From positions 186,001-250,000 of the forward strand of contig NZ_JAUSWH010000005.1 of NCBI RefSeq assembly GCF_030815125.1: 64,000 nt of DNA, in the 5' to 3' direction. The notes under the pieces were generated by a model. The model had not been told where the DNA came from. It saw only the letters and a list, made by a program, of their open reading frames with translations, and did not search any database. Position numbers and translations under genes: made by a program. Each line of letters starts with the position of its first letter. Within the stretch, counting starts at the first letter, position 1. Source of the stretch: Allorhizobium paknamense. GTDB taxonomy: Bacteria > Pseudomonadota > Alphaproteobacteria > Rhizobiales > Rhizobiaceae. Of the stretch, positions 24,713 to 34,915 are shown in pieces.

Positions 24713-26101
24713 TCAATGCTCCACACCGCCCGTCGCCCTCAGTGGGATCGTCAGATCCACCCTCAGCCCCTTGCCCCAGGGCGAGGTGCCGAGCTCAATT
24801 GCGATCGAGAGGCGGTCGGCAATCCCGGCAACGATGGCAAGGCCAAGGCCGGTGCCCTGCTGGTCCATGTCGAGCCGGTGGAATTGCTGGAACACGGCCT
24901 GGCGATGTTCGGGCGCAATGCCGGGTCCTTCATCGCAAATCGACAGCCGCCAGTTCGCCCCCGCCTGCACCACGGACAACAGCAGGCGGCCACCATCGGG
25001 GGAATATTTCACCGCATTGTCGAGGAGATTGTCGATCAGCATCCGAAGCAGCATGCTGTCGGACTGGATCATCGCTTCCTCGTCTTCGGCTTCCAGCTCC
25101 ACCTGGAAGTGACGGCTGGTCAGCAGTGTTCCGAGATCGGCGATGGCTGACGCCGCGAGGTTGGAAAGGTTGATCTCTTCCAGGCGCAGCGCCTGATGGC
25201 TGACCCGCGCCAGATTGAGCATCTGCTCGATCAGATGCATGGCGCGCTCATTGCTGGCCACCAGATCGGCGATCAACCCGCGCCGCTCCTCCTCGCTATC
25301 GGCCTTTTCCAGCATTTGCAGCAAAAGCTTGATGCCGGCCTGCGGGGTGCGCAACTGATGCGCCGCCAGATCGGAAAACCGCCGTTCCAGTGTCAGCGAC
25401 AATTGCAGCTTATCGAGAAACTGATTGAGCGAGGCGGCAAGCGGTATCAGATCCCGGGGCAGGTTGTCGCGCGAGATCGGGGTCAGGTCATCGGGGCTGC
25501 GCGAGCGGATCTGCCGCACCAGTTCGCGGATATGGCTGAGGCCGTTGTGGATGACGATCCAGATCAGCCCGGCAATGGCGGGGATGAGAATGATCAGCGG
25601 CAGGAACAGGTTGAGAAGAATATTGGCGACCAGATTATCGCGCAGGCTGACATTTTCCGCCACTTCGATGACGATATCGGTATTGGGGATGGGCAGGGAA
25701 TAGACCCGCCAGATATCCTTGCTGTCGCGATAATTGGAAAAGCCGACCTTGAAGCGCGCCACGTCCTTGGAAAAGGCATTGCTGCTGACAAAGGCCAGTT
25801 CCGTTCCGCGCCAGACGCGGAAGGAATGCGCATCGGCGTAATCGTCGGCGTCCTCGTTGAGGGCAAGCTGGTTTTCCATGTTGAAATCGAGATCCGGCAC
25901 CTGCACGGTGGGACGGTCATGCCGCCGTTCCAGCGGCTGCTGCAGCAGCACCCAGAGCGTATTGGCGTCGTTGATCAGCTCCGCATCGTAGATATTGTTG
26001 ATCTCGCGGGTGGCGCTGCGATAGGCAAAAAGACCGATGATCGCGATGGTGATCATCAGCGTCGGCAGGATTCTCAAGAAAAGCCGCTGGCTGAGGGTCA
26101 T
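24713..26101 (-). CDS. Sensor histidine kinase (TctE/QseC type)
   Basis: 462 residues: N-terminal membrane helix (LPTLMITIAIIGLFAY), periplasmic sensor domain to ~165, second helix (LNLFLPLIILIPAIAGLIWIVIH), HAMP-like linker, H-box DLAAHQLRTPQ, N-box DNLLDNAVKYSP, G1 DEGPGIAP, G2 GTGLGLAI. Starts 3 nt after the response-regulator gene. It senses an unknown periplasmic signal and phosphorylates that regulator. Location upstream of the eight-gene operon, same strand, suggests it controls it. Confidence 0.92.
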   Translation of the reverse strand: MTLSQRLFLRILPTLMITIAIIGLFAYRSATREINNIYDAELINDANTLWVLLQQPLERRHDRPTVQVPDLDFNMENQLALNEDADDYADAHSFRVWRGTELAFVSSNAFSKDVARFKVGFSNYRDSKDIWRVYSLPIPNTDIVIEVAENVSLRDNLVANILLNLFLPLIILIPAIAGLIWIVIHNGLSHIRELVRQIRSRSPDDLTPISRDNLPRDLIPLAASLNQFLDKLQLSLTLERRFSDLAAHQLRTPQAGIKLLLQMLEKADSEEERRGLIADLVASNERAMHLIEQMLNLARVSHQALRLEEINLSNLAASAIADLGTLLTSRHFQVELEAEDEEAMIQSDSMLLRMLIDNLLDNAVKYSPDGGRLLLSVVQAGANWRLSICDEGPGIAPEHRQAVFQQFHRLDMDQQGTGLGLAIVAGIADRLSIAIELGTSPWGKGLRVDLTIPLRATGGVEH

Positions 26102-26104
26102 GGG

Positions 26105-26761
26105 TTAGCGCTCGATCATATAGCCGACGCCGCGGATCGACTTGATGAATTCCGAGCCCAGCTTCTTGCGCAGGTTATAGACCGCCACCTCCACCGTATT
26201 GCTCTCCTTGACGGAGTCGGTGTCATAAAGCGCATATTCGATGTCGTTCTTGGTGACATAGCGGCCGCTGCGTTCCATCAGCACCCGGAGCAGATGAAAT
26301 TCCTTGGCCGGCATGTGCAATTGCTGCCCGTGATGGCGCACCACCATGGCGGAGGGGTCCAGCTCCACGGGGCCGCATGTCAGCACGGTGGCGGCCCGCC
26401 CGTCGCGGCGGCGCACCAGCGCGCGGATGCGGGCCAGCAATTCATCGAGATCGAAGGGCTTGACCAGATAGTCGTCGGCGCCTTCGTCCAGTCCCTCGAC
26501 ACGGTTCTTGACGCTGTCCAGCGCCGTCAGCATCAGGATCGGCAGCCGGTCGCCGCGTCCCCTCAGGGCGCGAACGACGTCGAAACCGTTCATCTTCGGC
26601 AGATTTACATCGAGGATCAGCGCGTCATAGGCATTGTCACGCGTCGCCTCCAGCCCGGCTTCGCCGTCCCGGAACCAGTCGACGCCATAGGCATGTTTCT
26701 CGAAGGCCTTCTTCAGCGAAGACCCCAGAATATTGTCATCCTCGACAAGAAGGATTCGCAC
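26105..26761 (-). CDS. OmpR-family response regulator
   Basis: 218 residues from a GTG at 26761 with GGAG 8 nt upstream; longer in-frame starts would add an unconserved leader. Receiver domain MRILLVEDDN, phospho-acceptor Asp in ALILDVNLPKMNGFD, LMLTALDS and the Lys in YLVKPFD. C-terminal winged-helix DNA-binding domain (VELDPSAMVVRHHGQ ... VEVAVYNLRKKLG ... RGVGYMIE). Cotranscribed with the kinase at 24713. Confidence 0.94.
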   Translation of the reverse strand: MRILLVEDDNILGSSLKKAFEKHAYGVDWFRDGEAGLEATRDNAYDALILDVNLPKMNGFDVVRALRGRGDRLPILMLTALDSVKNRVEGLDEGADDYLVKPFDLDELLARIRALVRRRDGRAATVLTCGPVELDPSAMVVRHHGQQLHMPAKEFHLLRVLMERSGRYVTKNDIEYALYDTDSVKESNTVEVAVYNLRKKLGSEFIKSIRGVGYMIER

Positions 26762-26795
26762 GTTCGCACTCCGGCCTGCAGCACAGTTTTGATAC

Positions 26796-26811
26796 GGTGC
26801 AGATTTGCACC
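26796..26811. promoter_or_regulatory. Inverted repeat upstream of the response regulator
   Basis: GGTGCAGATTTGCACC: perfect 6-bp arms, 4-bp centre, 35 bp before the GTG start. It could be an operator or a small mRNA hairpin; no family assignment. Confidence 0.4.
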
Positions 26812-26893
26812 CTCGGGCCGGACTTGGAAAGGGGGATTCTGAGACGCATTCCGGCGGCAAGGAGGTCTGCCGCCGGACATAAAATCACGCGCT

Positions 26894-27817
26894 TTATTCC
26901 GCGGCGATCTTGTGGCGCTGGTTAACCAGCGATGCCAGGTGCCGGGCGCGTTCCAGGCAGGCGGGCTGCTGGTCGGCGAAGCGCTCGGAGGAAATTTCCA
27001 TGATCAGCGTCGTGTCCGGCAGGAAGGTCAGTTCGGAAAAGATCTCCTCCCAGGCAATGTCGCCCCAGCCGATCGGCAGATGCAGGTCGCCAAGGCCGAG
27101 CGCGGTCGCCTCGGCGCGGTGGAAATAATGAACCATGGTGTCGGGCTGGCCGAAGCTGTCATGCACATGCAGATGGCCGGTCACCGGGGCCATGGCGCGC
27201 AATTCGTCGCGAAAATCCAGACCCTTGAAGGTGGATTCGATATAGGCATGGCTGAAATCGATCAGCGCCACCAGATTGTCATGGCCAACGGCCTTCACCG
27301 TCTCCGCCACCTGGCGGGGGGTCTGGCGGTATTGGCCGGGCTCGGTGGTGAAGATGTTTTCCAGCACGATCCGCGTGCCATAGCCCTTGGCGATGTCCGC
27401 CATTTCGAACAGGGCTTCGCGCTCCATCCTGTCGAGGTCGGCACCCGTGACCCCGTCTTCCGGCTGGGCGCTGCCGCTGTGATGCACCAGAACGCCGGCG
27501 CCGAGCCGGTTGCAGAGCTCGAGCATGGCGCGGACCACCTTCTTCTGATGGGAGAGATGTCGCCGGTCCATGAAGTTCGAGCTGATCTGGCCGTGCAGGG
27601 ACAGACGCTTGAAACCGTAAGACTTGACGGTCTCGGCAACGCGCTGGGTCCGGTCTTCGATGATCCGGCCACCGGCAATGATTTCCTCGCCGTAAATGCC
27701 GATTTCGCAGGCATCGGCGCCAGTATCGGCAATACGACGCAGCGAGGCGTCGAGCGTCGAACCGTCACCGAGGCCGGTGGCGTTGCAAAAGCCGATGGCG
27801 GAAATGATCTCGGTCAT
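26894..27817 (-). CDS. TIM-barrel sugar phosphate isomerase/epimerase
   Basis: 307 residues from the ATG at 27817 (GGAGCCCC upstream). Xylose-isomerase-like TIM barrel (AP endonuclease 2 group): LSLHGQISSNF, VLVHHSGSAQ, RIVLENIFTTEPGQ, LVALIDFSHAY, GHLHVHDSFG, DTTLIMEISSE supply the usual Glu/His/Asp metal ligands. Last gene of the ugp-like operon, 46 bp after ugpC. It may act on the imported phosphorylated polyol or a derivative; substrate not predictable. UgpQ, the usual phosphodiesterase partner, is not present here. Confidence 0.8.
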   Translation of the reverse strand: MTEIISAIGFCNATGLGDGSTLDASLRRIADTGADACEIGIYGEEIIAGGRIIEDRTQRVAETVKSYGFKRLSLHGQISSNFMDRRHLSHQKKVVRAMLELCNRLGAGVLVHHSGSAQPEDGVTGADLDRMEREALFEMADIAKGYGTRIVLENIFTTEPGQYRQTPRQVAETVKAVGHDNLVALIDFSHAYIESTFKGLDFRDELRAMAPVTGHLHVHDSFGQPDTMVHYFHRAEATALGLGDLHLPIGWGDIAWEEIFSELTFLPDTTLIMEISSERFADQQPACLERARHLASLVNQRHKIAAE

Positions 27818-27863
27818 AGGGGGCTCCTTGAAGATTGGCGATGTCGCCTTGAGATGAGAGGGA

Positions 27864-28988
<1,125 letters not shown>

Positions 28989-28998
28989 GGGAAGCCCC

Positions 28999-29886
28999 TT
29001 ATTTTTCAGTGGAAATCAGGCCGCGCACGAACCAGCGCTGCAAGACGCCGACCACGATGAGTGGCGGCAGCATGATGATCAGCGAACCGGCGAGGGTCAC
29101 GTTCCAGTCCGGCGTGCCATTATCGGCGGGAAGCAGCGATGTCAGCGACATCATCACCGTCTTGTAGGACGGGTCGGTGACCATCAGCAGCGGCCAGAGA
29201 TACTGGTTCCAGCCATAGACGAACATGATGGTGGTCAGCGCCAGCATGTTGGTGCGCGACAGAGGCAGCAGCATGTCGATGAAGAAACGCACCGGCCCCG
29301 CGCCATCCATGCGGGCGGCCTCCGAAAGCTCGGCGGGCAGCGTCATGAAAAACTGCCGGTAGAGAAAGGTGCCGGTGGCGGTGGCAACCAGCGGCAGGGT
29401 CAGCCCCGCATAGGAGTTGAGCAGGTTCCACTCTATGCCGATATCGATGCCGGAGATCGCGTGGATCAGCAGGCTGAAGGGATGCATCATATCGGCGGCC
29501 ACCGCATAGGTGGAGACGACGCGCACTTCCAGCGGCAGCATCAGCGTAATGAACACGCTCCAGAAGAACAGGTGCCGGAGCGGCGAGCGAAAGAACACGA
29601 TGGCAAAGGCCGTGCAGGCCGAAAGCGCCACCTTGCCCACCGTCACCAGCGAGGCCATGATCAGGCTGTTGACCATGGCATCTTTCAGATTGCCCCGCGT
29701 CCAGGCGGCAGCGAGATTGTGCAGGAGTTCGCGGCCCGGCATAAAGCTGAACGGCACGCTGTTCACCTCGTGAAAGGACTGGCTGGCGCCGGCAATGATC
29801 ACCGCGAACGGGCCGACCAGAAGCAGGAAACCGATCACCAGCAGGACATAGGTGAAGGCGTCGGCATAGGGAGTACGCTGGATCAT
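28999..29886 (-). CDS. ugpE: ABC transporter permease, sn-glycerol-3-phosphate type
   Basis: 295 residues, six predicted helices; MalG-like EAA loop [26 protein letters not shown] (mid C-terminal). N-terminus [22 protein letters not shown] and the [14 protein letters not shown] segment match UgpE. Partner permease gene ends 7 bp upstream. Confidence 0.9.
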   Translation of the reverse strand: MIQRTPYADAFTYVLLVIGFLLLVGPFAVIIAGASQSFHEVNSVPFSFMPGRELLHNLAAAWTRGNLKDAMVNSLIMASLVTVGKVALSACTAFAIVFFRSPLRHLFFWSVFITLMLPLEVRVVSTYAVAADMMHPFSLLIHAISGIDIGIEWNLLNSYAGLTLPLVATATGTFLYRQFFMTLPAELSEAARMDGAGPVRFFIDMLLPLSRTNMLALTTIMFVYGWNQYLWPLLMVTDPSYKTVMMSLTSLLPADNGTPDWNVTLAGSLIIMLPPLIVVGVLQRWFVRGLISTEK

Positions 29887-29893
29887 CGCCGCC

Positions 29894-30784
29894 TCACTTG
29901 TAATGAACCTGCCGCTCGATGAAGCGGAACTGGATGAAGGTGAAGACCATGATGAGGGCGATCAGGATCAGGCTCTGAGCCGAGGCGCCGGAATAGTTCA
30001 GGCCCTTGAAGGCTTCATCGACGATGCGGAACACCATGACCTCGGTGCCATGGTTCGGCCCGCCGCCGGTGGTGTGGTGCACGATGCCGAAGGTGTCGGA
30101 GCCGACGAAGCCTTCCGTCATCATCGTCACCAGCAGGAAGAAAAGGGTGGGGGCGAGCAGTGGCACCTGGATGTCGATGGCGCGGCGGATGGGGCCGGAA
30201 CCATCCATGGCGGCGGCTTCCGTCAGCGCCCGCGGCACGGCCTGAAGCCCGGCCAGCAGGAAAATGAAGGTATAGCCCGCCCATTTCCAGATGAAGATGA
30301 TGATGACCAGCGCCAACGCATGCCCGCCATATTTGGCCGGGTTCCAGAGATCCGGCCAGATGGCGTTGAGGGAGGCGGCGAGCCCCCGCTCCGGCGAGAG
30401 AATGAAGCGAAAGGCAAGGCCAGCGGCAGGACCGGCAATGGCATAGGGCAGAATGTAGAGCACCCGGAAGAAACCGCTGCCCGGCAATTGCCGGTCCACG
30501 GCCAGCGCCAGCACAAGGCCGATGAGAATGGCGAAAAACGGCCCGACAATCGCAAAGATCAGGCTGATCACCACCGAATTCCAGTAGAGCGGATCCGCCA
30601 GCGCCTCCTGAAAATTGGCAAGCCCTACGAATTCTGCCGCACCGCCAAAGGGCGGCTCCAGCGTGAAGGCCCAGTTGATGACCGCAAACACCGGCCAGTA
30701 GAAGAACAGAAAGATCAGCAGCAATTGCGGTGAAGCAAAGAGGAGCGGCAGCCAGGTGCTTTTATAGGCGGTGCGCTTTTCCAT
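29894..30784 (-). CDS. ugpA: ABC transporter permease, sn-glycerol-3-phosphate type
   Basis: 296 residues from the ATG at 30784. Six helices; LLFASPQLLLIFLFFYWPV near the start and the EAA loop ALTEAAAMDGSGPIRRAIDIQVP followed by PTLFFLLVTMM. Typical UgpA/MalF-short permease. Separated from ugpB by 138 bp that contain a strong stem-loop (30841-30908). Confidence 0.9.
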   Translation of the reverse strand: MEKRTAYKSTWLPLLFASPQLLLIFLFFYWPVFAVINWAFTLEPPFGGAAEFVGLANFQEALADPLYWNSVVISLIFAIVGPFFAILIGLVLALAVDRQLPGSGFFRVLYILPYAIAGPAAGLAFRFILSPERGLAASLNAIWPDLWNPAKYGGHALALVIIIFIWKWAGYTFIFLLAGLQAVPRALTEAAAMDGSGPIRRAIDIQVPLLAPTLFFLLVTMMTEGFVGSDTFGIVHHTTGGGPNHGTEVMVFRIVDEAFKGLNYSGASAQSLILIALIMVFTFIQFRFIERQVHYK

Positions 30785-30840
30785 GACTCTATCCCGGGTG
30801 CAGGCGGCGTGGCCGTCCTGCCTGAAAATGAAAGAACAGA

Positions 30841-30908
30841 CCGGGGCTTGGCCTTCTAACAAGGCTCGAAGATGGGTCAGCCTCCTCGCCTTGAAGGCCA
30901 AGCCCCGG
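30841..30908. repeat. 16-bp perfect stem-loop between ugpB and ugpA containing a dispersed element
   Basis: Arms CCGGGGCTTGGCCTTC (30841-30856) and its exact complement (30893-30908). The loop is 30857-30892, TAACAAGGCTCGAAGATG followed by a variable part and CTCGCCTTG. Nearly the same 40-bp unit occurs at 13641-13680. A stem here would stabilise binding-protein mRNA or attenuate the permease genes. Confidence 0.85.
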
Positions 30909-30922
30909 ATGCGATCAGGGCA

Positions 30923-32266
30923 TCAGTTCAGCTTGGCGCCCGCATAGGTCTTTTCGAAGCGGCGCAGACCGGCATTGGAGCGTTCGGTGGCCTTGTCGAT
31001 TTCCTGCTGGATATCGGCATTCTGCATGAAGATCGCTTCGAAGGCCGTGGCATATTCCTTGCGGATCTGGGTGAAATTGCCGAGGCGGATGCCGCGCGTA
31101 TTGTCGGTCGGTTCGGTCAGCGACAGGCTTTCGATGGCGATCTCGCGGCCCTTATAGGGGGCCTTGTCGTAGAAGCCGTTCTTCTTCATGGCTTCGAAAC
31201 CGGTCTTCGTCACCGGGATATAGCCCGTGACCGTCGACCACCACTCCACCATGTCCGGCTGGGCGATGAAATTGAGGAAGGCTGCCGCACCCTTGTATTC
31301 GGCTTCCGGACGTCCGGCCATGACCCAGAGCGAAGCGCCGCCCACGAGGCTCTTCTTGCGCTCTGTGCCCTTGAAGGTCGGCAGCATGGCCACTTCCCAC
31401 TTCACATCCGCAGGCAGCGTCTTGCCAACGGTGCCGTGGTCGGCAATCGAGCTCATGATGATCTGGCAGGTCTGCGAGGTGAAGGCGGGAACCGTGTCCA
31501 TGCCGAGCTGCTTGGTCTTGACGACGAAGAGCTTGTCATCCTGCATCTTCTTGAAGAATTTCAGCTCGTCGATGAACTTCGTCTTGTTGACGACCAGTTC
31601 GGCGTTAAGACCCTTGTAGCCATTGCCTTCCGTGGCGATGGGCTGGTCGTGAATGGCGGAAAACTGCTCCATCAGCGGCCAGGTGTCGAAGTTGAAGCCC
31701 AGCGGGCAGTCATAACCGGCGGCCTTCAGCTTGCGGGCGGCATCGGCCACGTCTTCCCAGGTCTCGGGCTTGGCGGTCACGCCGGCCTTTTCCAGCGCCG
31801 TCATGTTGTAATAGATCACGGCGGTGGAGGAGTTGAACGGGAAGGACAGAAGCTCGCCGGAGGCGGTGGCGTAATAATTGGCGATGCCGGGGAAGTAGTT
31901 GCTCCAGTCGATCTTGTAGCCGTTGTCGGCCATCAGCTTCTTGGCGGGAACGAAGGCCTTGGACAGCATCATGTCCAGCGTGCCGGCATCATAGATCTGG
32001 GTAATGGCCGGCTGCTTCTTGGCGCGATAGGCGGCAATCGTGTTTTGCAGCACCGTATCGTAGCCGTCCTGCGAGACGCAGAGGATCTCGAAATCGTTTT
32101 GCGAGGCGTTGAATTTCTTGCAGGCATCCTGCACGCGCTCGCCGAGATCGCCGGTCAGGCCGTACCAGAATTCAAACTTGGTCTTTTCGGCATGGGCAGG
32201 GGCCGCACCGAAGGCGGCGGCAAACGCAAGGCCAACCGCGAAGGAGGTCAAAGCAGAGGTTTTCAT
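30923..32266 (-). CDS. ugpB: ABC transporter periplasmic binding protein, sn-glycerol-3-phosphate type
   Basis: 447 residues from the ATG at 32266. Sec signal peptide KTSALTSFAVGLAFAAAFG ending APAHA. The mature part starts EKTKFEFWYGLTGDLGERV, then ITQIYDAGTLDMM and SFPFNSSTAVIYYN, closely fitting UgpB. The C-terminus TDNTRGIRLGNFTQIR also fits. First gene of the operon; 321-bp upstream region. Binds glycerol-3-phosphate or glycerophosphodiesters. Confidence 0.9.
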   Translation of the reverse strand: MKTSALTSFAVGLAFAAAFGAAPAHAEKTKFEFWYGLTGDLGERVQDACKKFNASQNDFEILCVSQDGYDTVLQNTIAAYRAKKQPAITQIYDAGTLDMMLSKAFVPAKKLMADNGYKIDWSNYFPGIANYYATASGELLSFPFNSSTAVIYYNMTALEKAGVTAKPETWEDVADAARKLKAAGYDCPLGFNFDTWPLMEQFSAIHDQPIATEGNGYKGLNAELVVNKTKFIDELKFFKKMQDDKLFVVKTKQLGMDTVPAFTSQTCQIIMSSIADHGTVGKTLPADVKWEVAMLPTFKGTERKKSLVGGASLWVMAGRPEAEYKGAAAFLNFIAQPDMVEWWSTVTGYIPVTKTGFEAMKKNGFYDKAPYKGREIAIESLSLTEPTDNTRGIRLGNFTQIRKEYATAFEAIFMQNADIQQEIDKATERSNAGLRRFEKTYAGAKLN

Positions 32267-32587
32267 GACATGGGCCTCGTTAGGGCATGACGGTGCCAGC
32301 GGCACGGGAGGCGCCGGCAATCATGGCTCGAAAGGAAACTGTTGAGGCGCTGTTTTCCGGCCTTCAGATCGGAATTTGACGCCCGTGGATCCGGCGCGAT
32401 CTCAAGAACCATCCTGTCCGGTGATCAGCGCCGAGACCCGAGCTAACAGTGCCATGTGACAGTTCGCTCTCATTTCCTTGAACATTCCATGATAATCAGG
32501 GGGGATGTGCAGGCGCTCATCCCAAGGCTGCGTCGTCTTTGAGGAACCTCCCGCACGGGCTGTGATATGAGCAGTTCTCAGCGCTTT
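32267..32587. other. Intergenic region upstream of ugpB
   Basis: No gene. Contains the promoter of the ugp-like operon. On the minus strand CTGTCACATGGCACTGTTAG (32443-32462) resembles paired Pho-box halves, but they are spaced 13 bp instead of 11, so I do not call a Pho box. Confidence 0.4.
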
Positions 32588-33925
32588 TCAGAGAGCCAGA
32601 CTGCGATAGGAGGGAAGGGCGGCTTCCGTCAGCCTGCCCTTGCGGATGATGACCCGGTCGGCCTGCGGCCGCGCGATCACCTGCCCCATCGTCCAGGCGT
32701 CGAGCACCATCAGGTCGGCGGCGCGGCCCGGGCCAATACTGCCCGCGGCAAGACCCATCATGGAGGCCGGAACGGGACCGGCCAGGGAAGGCGCATCGGC
32801 ATAAGGGTGGTCGAGATGCAGAATGCGCACCGCCTCCCGCCAGGTGTCCAGCATGTCATGGTCGCCATAGGCATAGAATGTATCGCGGCAATTATCGCCC
32901 GCCACCGCCACGGTGACGCCTGCGGCGCGCAATTCCTGCACGGGGGTCACACCCCGCCAGCGGGGCGTGCGCCCGGGGTTGCGGTCCTGCAAGTACATAT
33001 TGACGGTCGGCAGGGTGACGATGGAAAGCCCCGCCTTGGCAATCAGGGTGATGATCTCTTCAATCTCCGCCTCTGGCAGAAGCGCCAGCGAGCAGCAATG
33101 ACCGCAGGTGACGCGGCCTTCATAACCATGCCGCAGCGTGGCGCGCGCCACATGCGGCAGAGCATCGGCCTTTGCCGCCTCGTCCACATGCAGGTCGATA
33201 TCGAGATTGCGGTCCTTCGCCAGGATAAAGAGCCGGTCCAGCAGTCCGTCGATATCCTCCAGGCCCGCGCCATGCGTGCCGCCGGAGGCGCGGGTCACGC
33301 CGCCCATCAGCCCGCCATGCTCCGCGACGAGATCGGCGAGAGCCCGGCCATGGTCTGCCGCATAGGCATCGATGGGCACGAGACCGACCGGCTGTAGCGC
33401 AATTCGGTTCTGCCAGCGCTGGCGGATATCCGCAAAGGCCGCCCAGGTGGTGTCTGCCTGACCCTCATGGCTGTCGAGATGGGTTCGGATGGCGGCGACC
33501 CCATGGGCATAGGCGGTGGCGAGGCCGAACTCCATCCGGTTCAGCAGGTCGTCGCGCCGCCAGTGTTGCAGCCGGTCTGCCGTGGTGGCCGCCCGTGCCC
33601 CGGCATGGGTGCCGCCGGAATCAGGCGCGCGATCCACCATATGGCCCTTGTCCAGATGCGCATGGACATCGACAAGCAGGGGCCAGACATGCCGCGCTTC
33701 GAAATCGATTCGCCGCTCCGCCATGGCGGTTTGCGGCGGCAGCACGGCCTGGATGACATTTCCCTCGATCATCAGATCGGCAAGGGCCGAACCGTCCCGG
33801 TCAAGGGCGAGACCCGTGGAAGCCTCCGGTGTCAGCAGGGCTGCGGGAATGCGGGCATTGGCAAGCAGGGTCACGCCATGGCCGGTCAGGTGGCGGGCCA
33901 TAAGGGTATTCAGGTCGGGGTGCAT
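32588..33925 (-). CDS. Cytosine deaminase-like amidohydrolase
   Basis: 445 residues, amidohydrolase superfamily of the CodA type. Metal ligands are visible in LLVDVHAHLDKGH, IRTHLDSHEG, DIDLHVDEAAK, VTCGHCCSL and AVAGDNCRDTF. The C-terminus SIGPGRAADLMVLDA is standard. Deaminates or hydrolyses a ring amide or amine (cytosine, creatinine-like, triazine-like). Last gene of the operon starting at 38572, 19 bp after the LysR gene, so its substrate is presumably what the NMT1-type transporter imports. Confidence 0.85.
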   Translation of the reverse strand: MHPDLNTLMARHLTGHGVTLLANARIPAALLTPEASTGLALDRDGSALADLMIEGNVIQAVLPPQTAMAERRIDFEARHVWPLLVDVHAHLDKGHMVDRAPDSGGTHAGARAATTADRLQHWRRDDLLNRMEFGLATAYAHGVAAIRTHLDSHEGQADTTWAAFADIRQRWQNRIALQPVGLVPIDAYAADHGRALADLVAEHGGLMGGVTRASGGTHGAGLEDIDGLLDRLFILAKDRNLDIDLHVDEAAKADALPHVARATLRHGYEGRVTCGHCCSLALLPEAEIEEIITLIAKAGLSIVTLPTVNMYLQDRNPGRTPRWRGVTPVQELRAAGVTVAVAGDNCRDTFYAYGDHDMLDTWREAVRILHLDHPYADAPSLAGPVPASMMGLAAGSIGPGRAADLMVLDAWTMGQVIARPQADRVIIRKGRLTEAALPSYRSLAL

Positions 33926-33944
33926 GTCTCTTTCCTAAGCGTGA

Positions 33945-34844
33945 TCACCCGGCATCGACGAAATTGAGTCGCTCCTGGGCAAACTGGATGAAATGGCTGG
34001 CAGCCGGTGAGAGCGAGCCGCGGGCCCGGTGCAGGATGTTCAGCCGCTGCACACCATTGGCCCCGGAAAGCGGCACGAAGGCGAGTTCACCGGCCCGAAG
34101 CTCGCGGTCCACATCCACCCGGTTCAGGAAGGTGATGTGGGGCGCGGTATAGGCAAGCTGCTTCATCAGCTCCATGGAATTGGTCTCGACCACCGGCAGC
34201 AATTGTGCGCGGCTGGGGGCGATTGTCTCCACCACCTCGCGCAGCGACAGCCGCCGGTCCGCCAGCACCAGCGGATAGGCGAGGCAATCGGAAATGCGCA
34301 GCGTCTTGCGGGCGGCCAGCGGATGGCCGGGCGCCATGACCGCGCCGAGGCGGTGGTGAAATTCCCCGGCTCGCTGCAGCCGGCTATCCTCCGGCAGGTT
34401 ATAGGCAATTGCCAGATCCACCTCGCCGGAGCCGACAAGATCGGCCACCCCGGCCCGGTCGCTGACCACCACGGACAGGCTGATCTGCGGTATGGCCTCG
34501 CGATAGGCCGCAACGATATCCGCCAGCAGGCCCGCTGCGAGCGTCGCCATGGTGGCAACGGCAACCTCGCCGCGGCTCAAGCCCCGAAGCGCCTTGATCT
34601 GGGTGCGCATGCGCTCATGGGCGGTGAGCGTGTCGCGAATATGGGCGATCAGCAATTCGCCGGAACTGGTGAGCTTCAGCCCGCGCGGCAGCCGTTCGAA
34701 GATCGGCGCATCCAGTTCCAGCTCCAGATCGAGAATATGCCGGTTGATGGCGGAAGGGGCCACATGCAGCACCTTGGCCGCCTTGCGGATGGAGCCCTGC
34801 CGGGCCACCTCGTCGATATAGCGCAAAGCGCGTCCGTGCAGCAT
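33945..34844 (-). CDS. LysR-family transcriptional regulator
   Basis: 299 residues from the ATG at 34844, chosen for GAGG 6 nt upstream; ATG at 34856 is an alternative. N-terminal HTH ALRYIDEVARQGSIRKAAK and VAPSAINRHILDLE; C-terminal effector domain with GEVDLAIAYNLP. Unusually for LysR, it lies inside and in the same direction as the operon it probably controls, between the oxygenase and the amidohydrolase. Confidence 0.92.
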   Translation of the reverse strand: MLHGRALRYIDEVARQGSIRKAAKVLHVAPSAINRHILDLELELDAPIFERLPRGLKLTSSGELLIAHIRDTLTAHERMRTQIKALRGLSRGEVAVATMATLAAGLLADIVAAYREAIPQISLSVVVSDRAGVADLVGSGEVDLAIAYNLPEDSRLQRAGEFHHRLGAVMAPGHPLAARKTLRISDCLAYPLVLADRRLSLREVVETIAPSRAQLLPVVETNSMELMKQLAYTAPHITFLNRVDVDRELRAGELAFVPLSGANGVQRLNILHRARGSLSPAASHFIQFAQERLNFVDAG

Positions 34845-34915
34845 GGTCGTCCTCATCGAAAGCGGGGGATGCCTTCCCCCGCCCACGATGGCATTGCCGG
34901 TGGGTATCATCAACG

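Noticed and set aside
25325..25400. Kinase H-box reads HQLRTP instead of HELRTP
   Set aside because: HQLRTP is common in TctE-type kinases, so not a defect.
32443..32462. Possible Pho box upstream of ugpB (CTGTCAC ... CTGTTAG on the minus strand)
   Set aside because: The halves are 13 bp apart, not 11, and only one is a good match.
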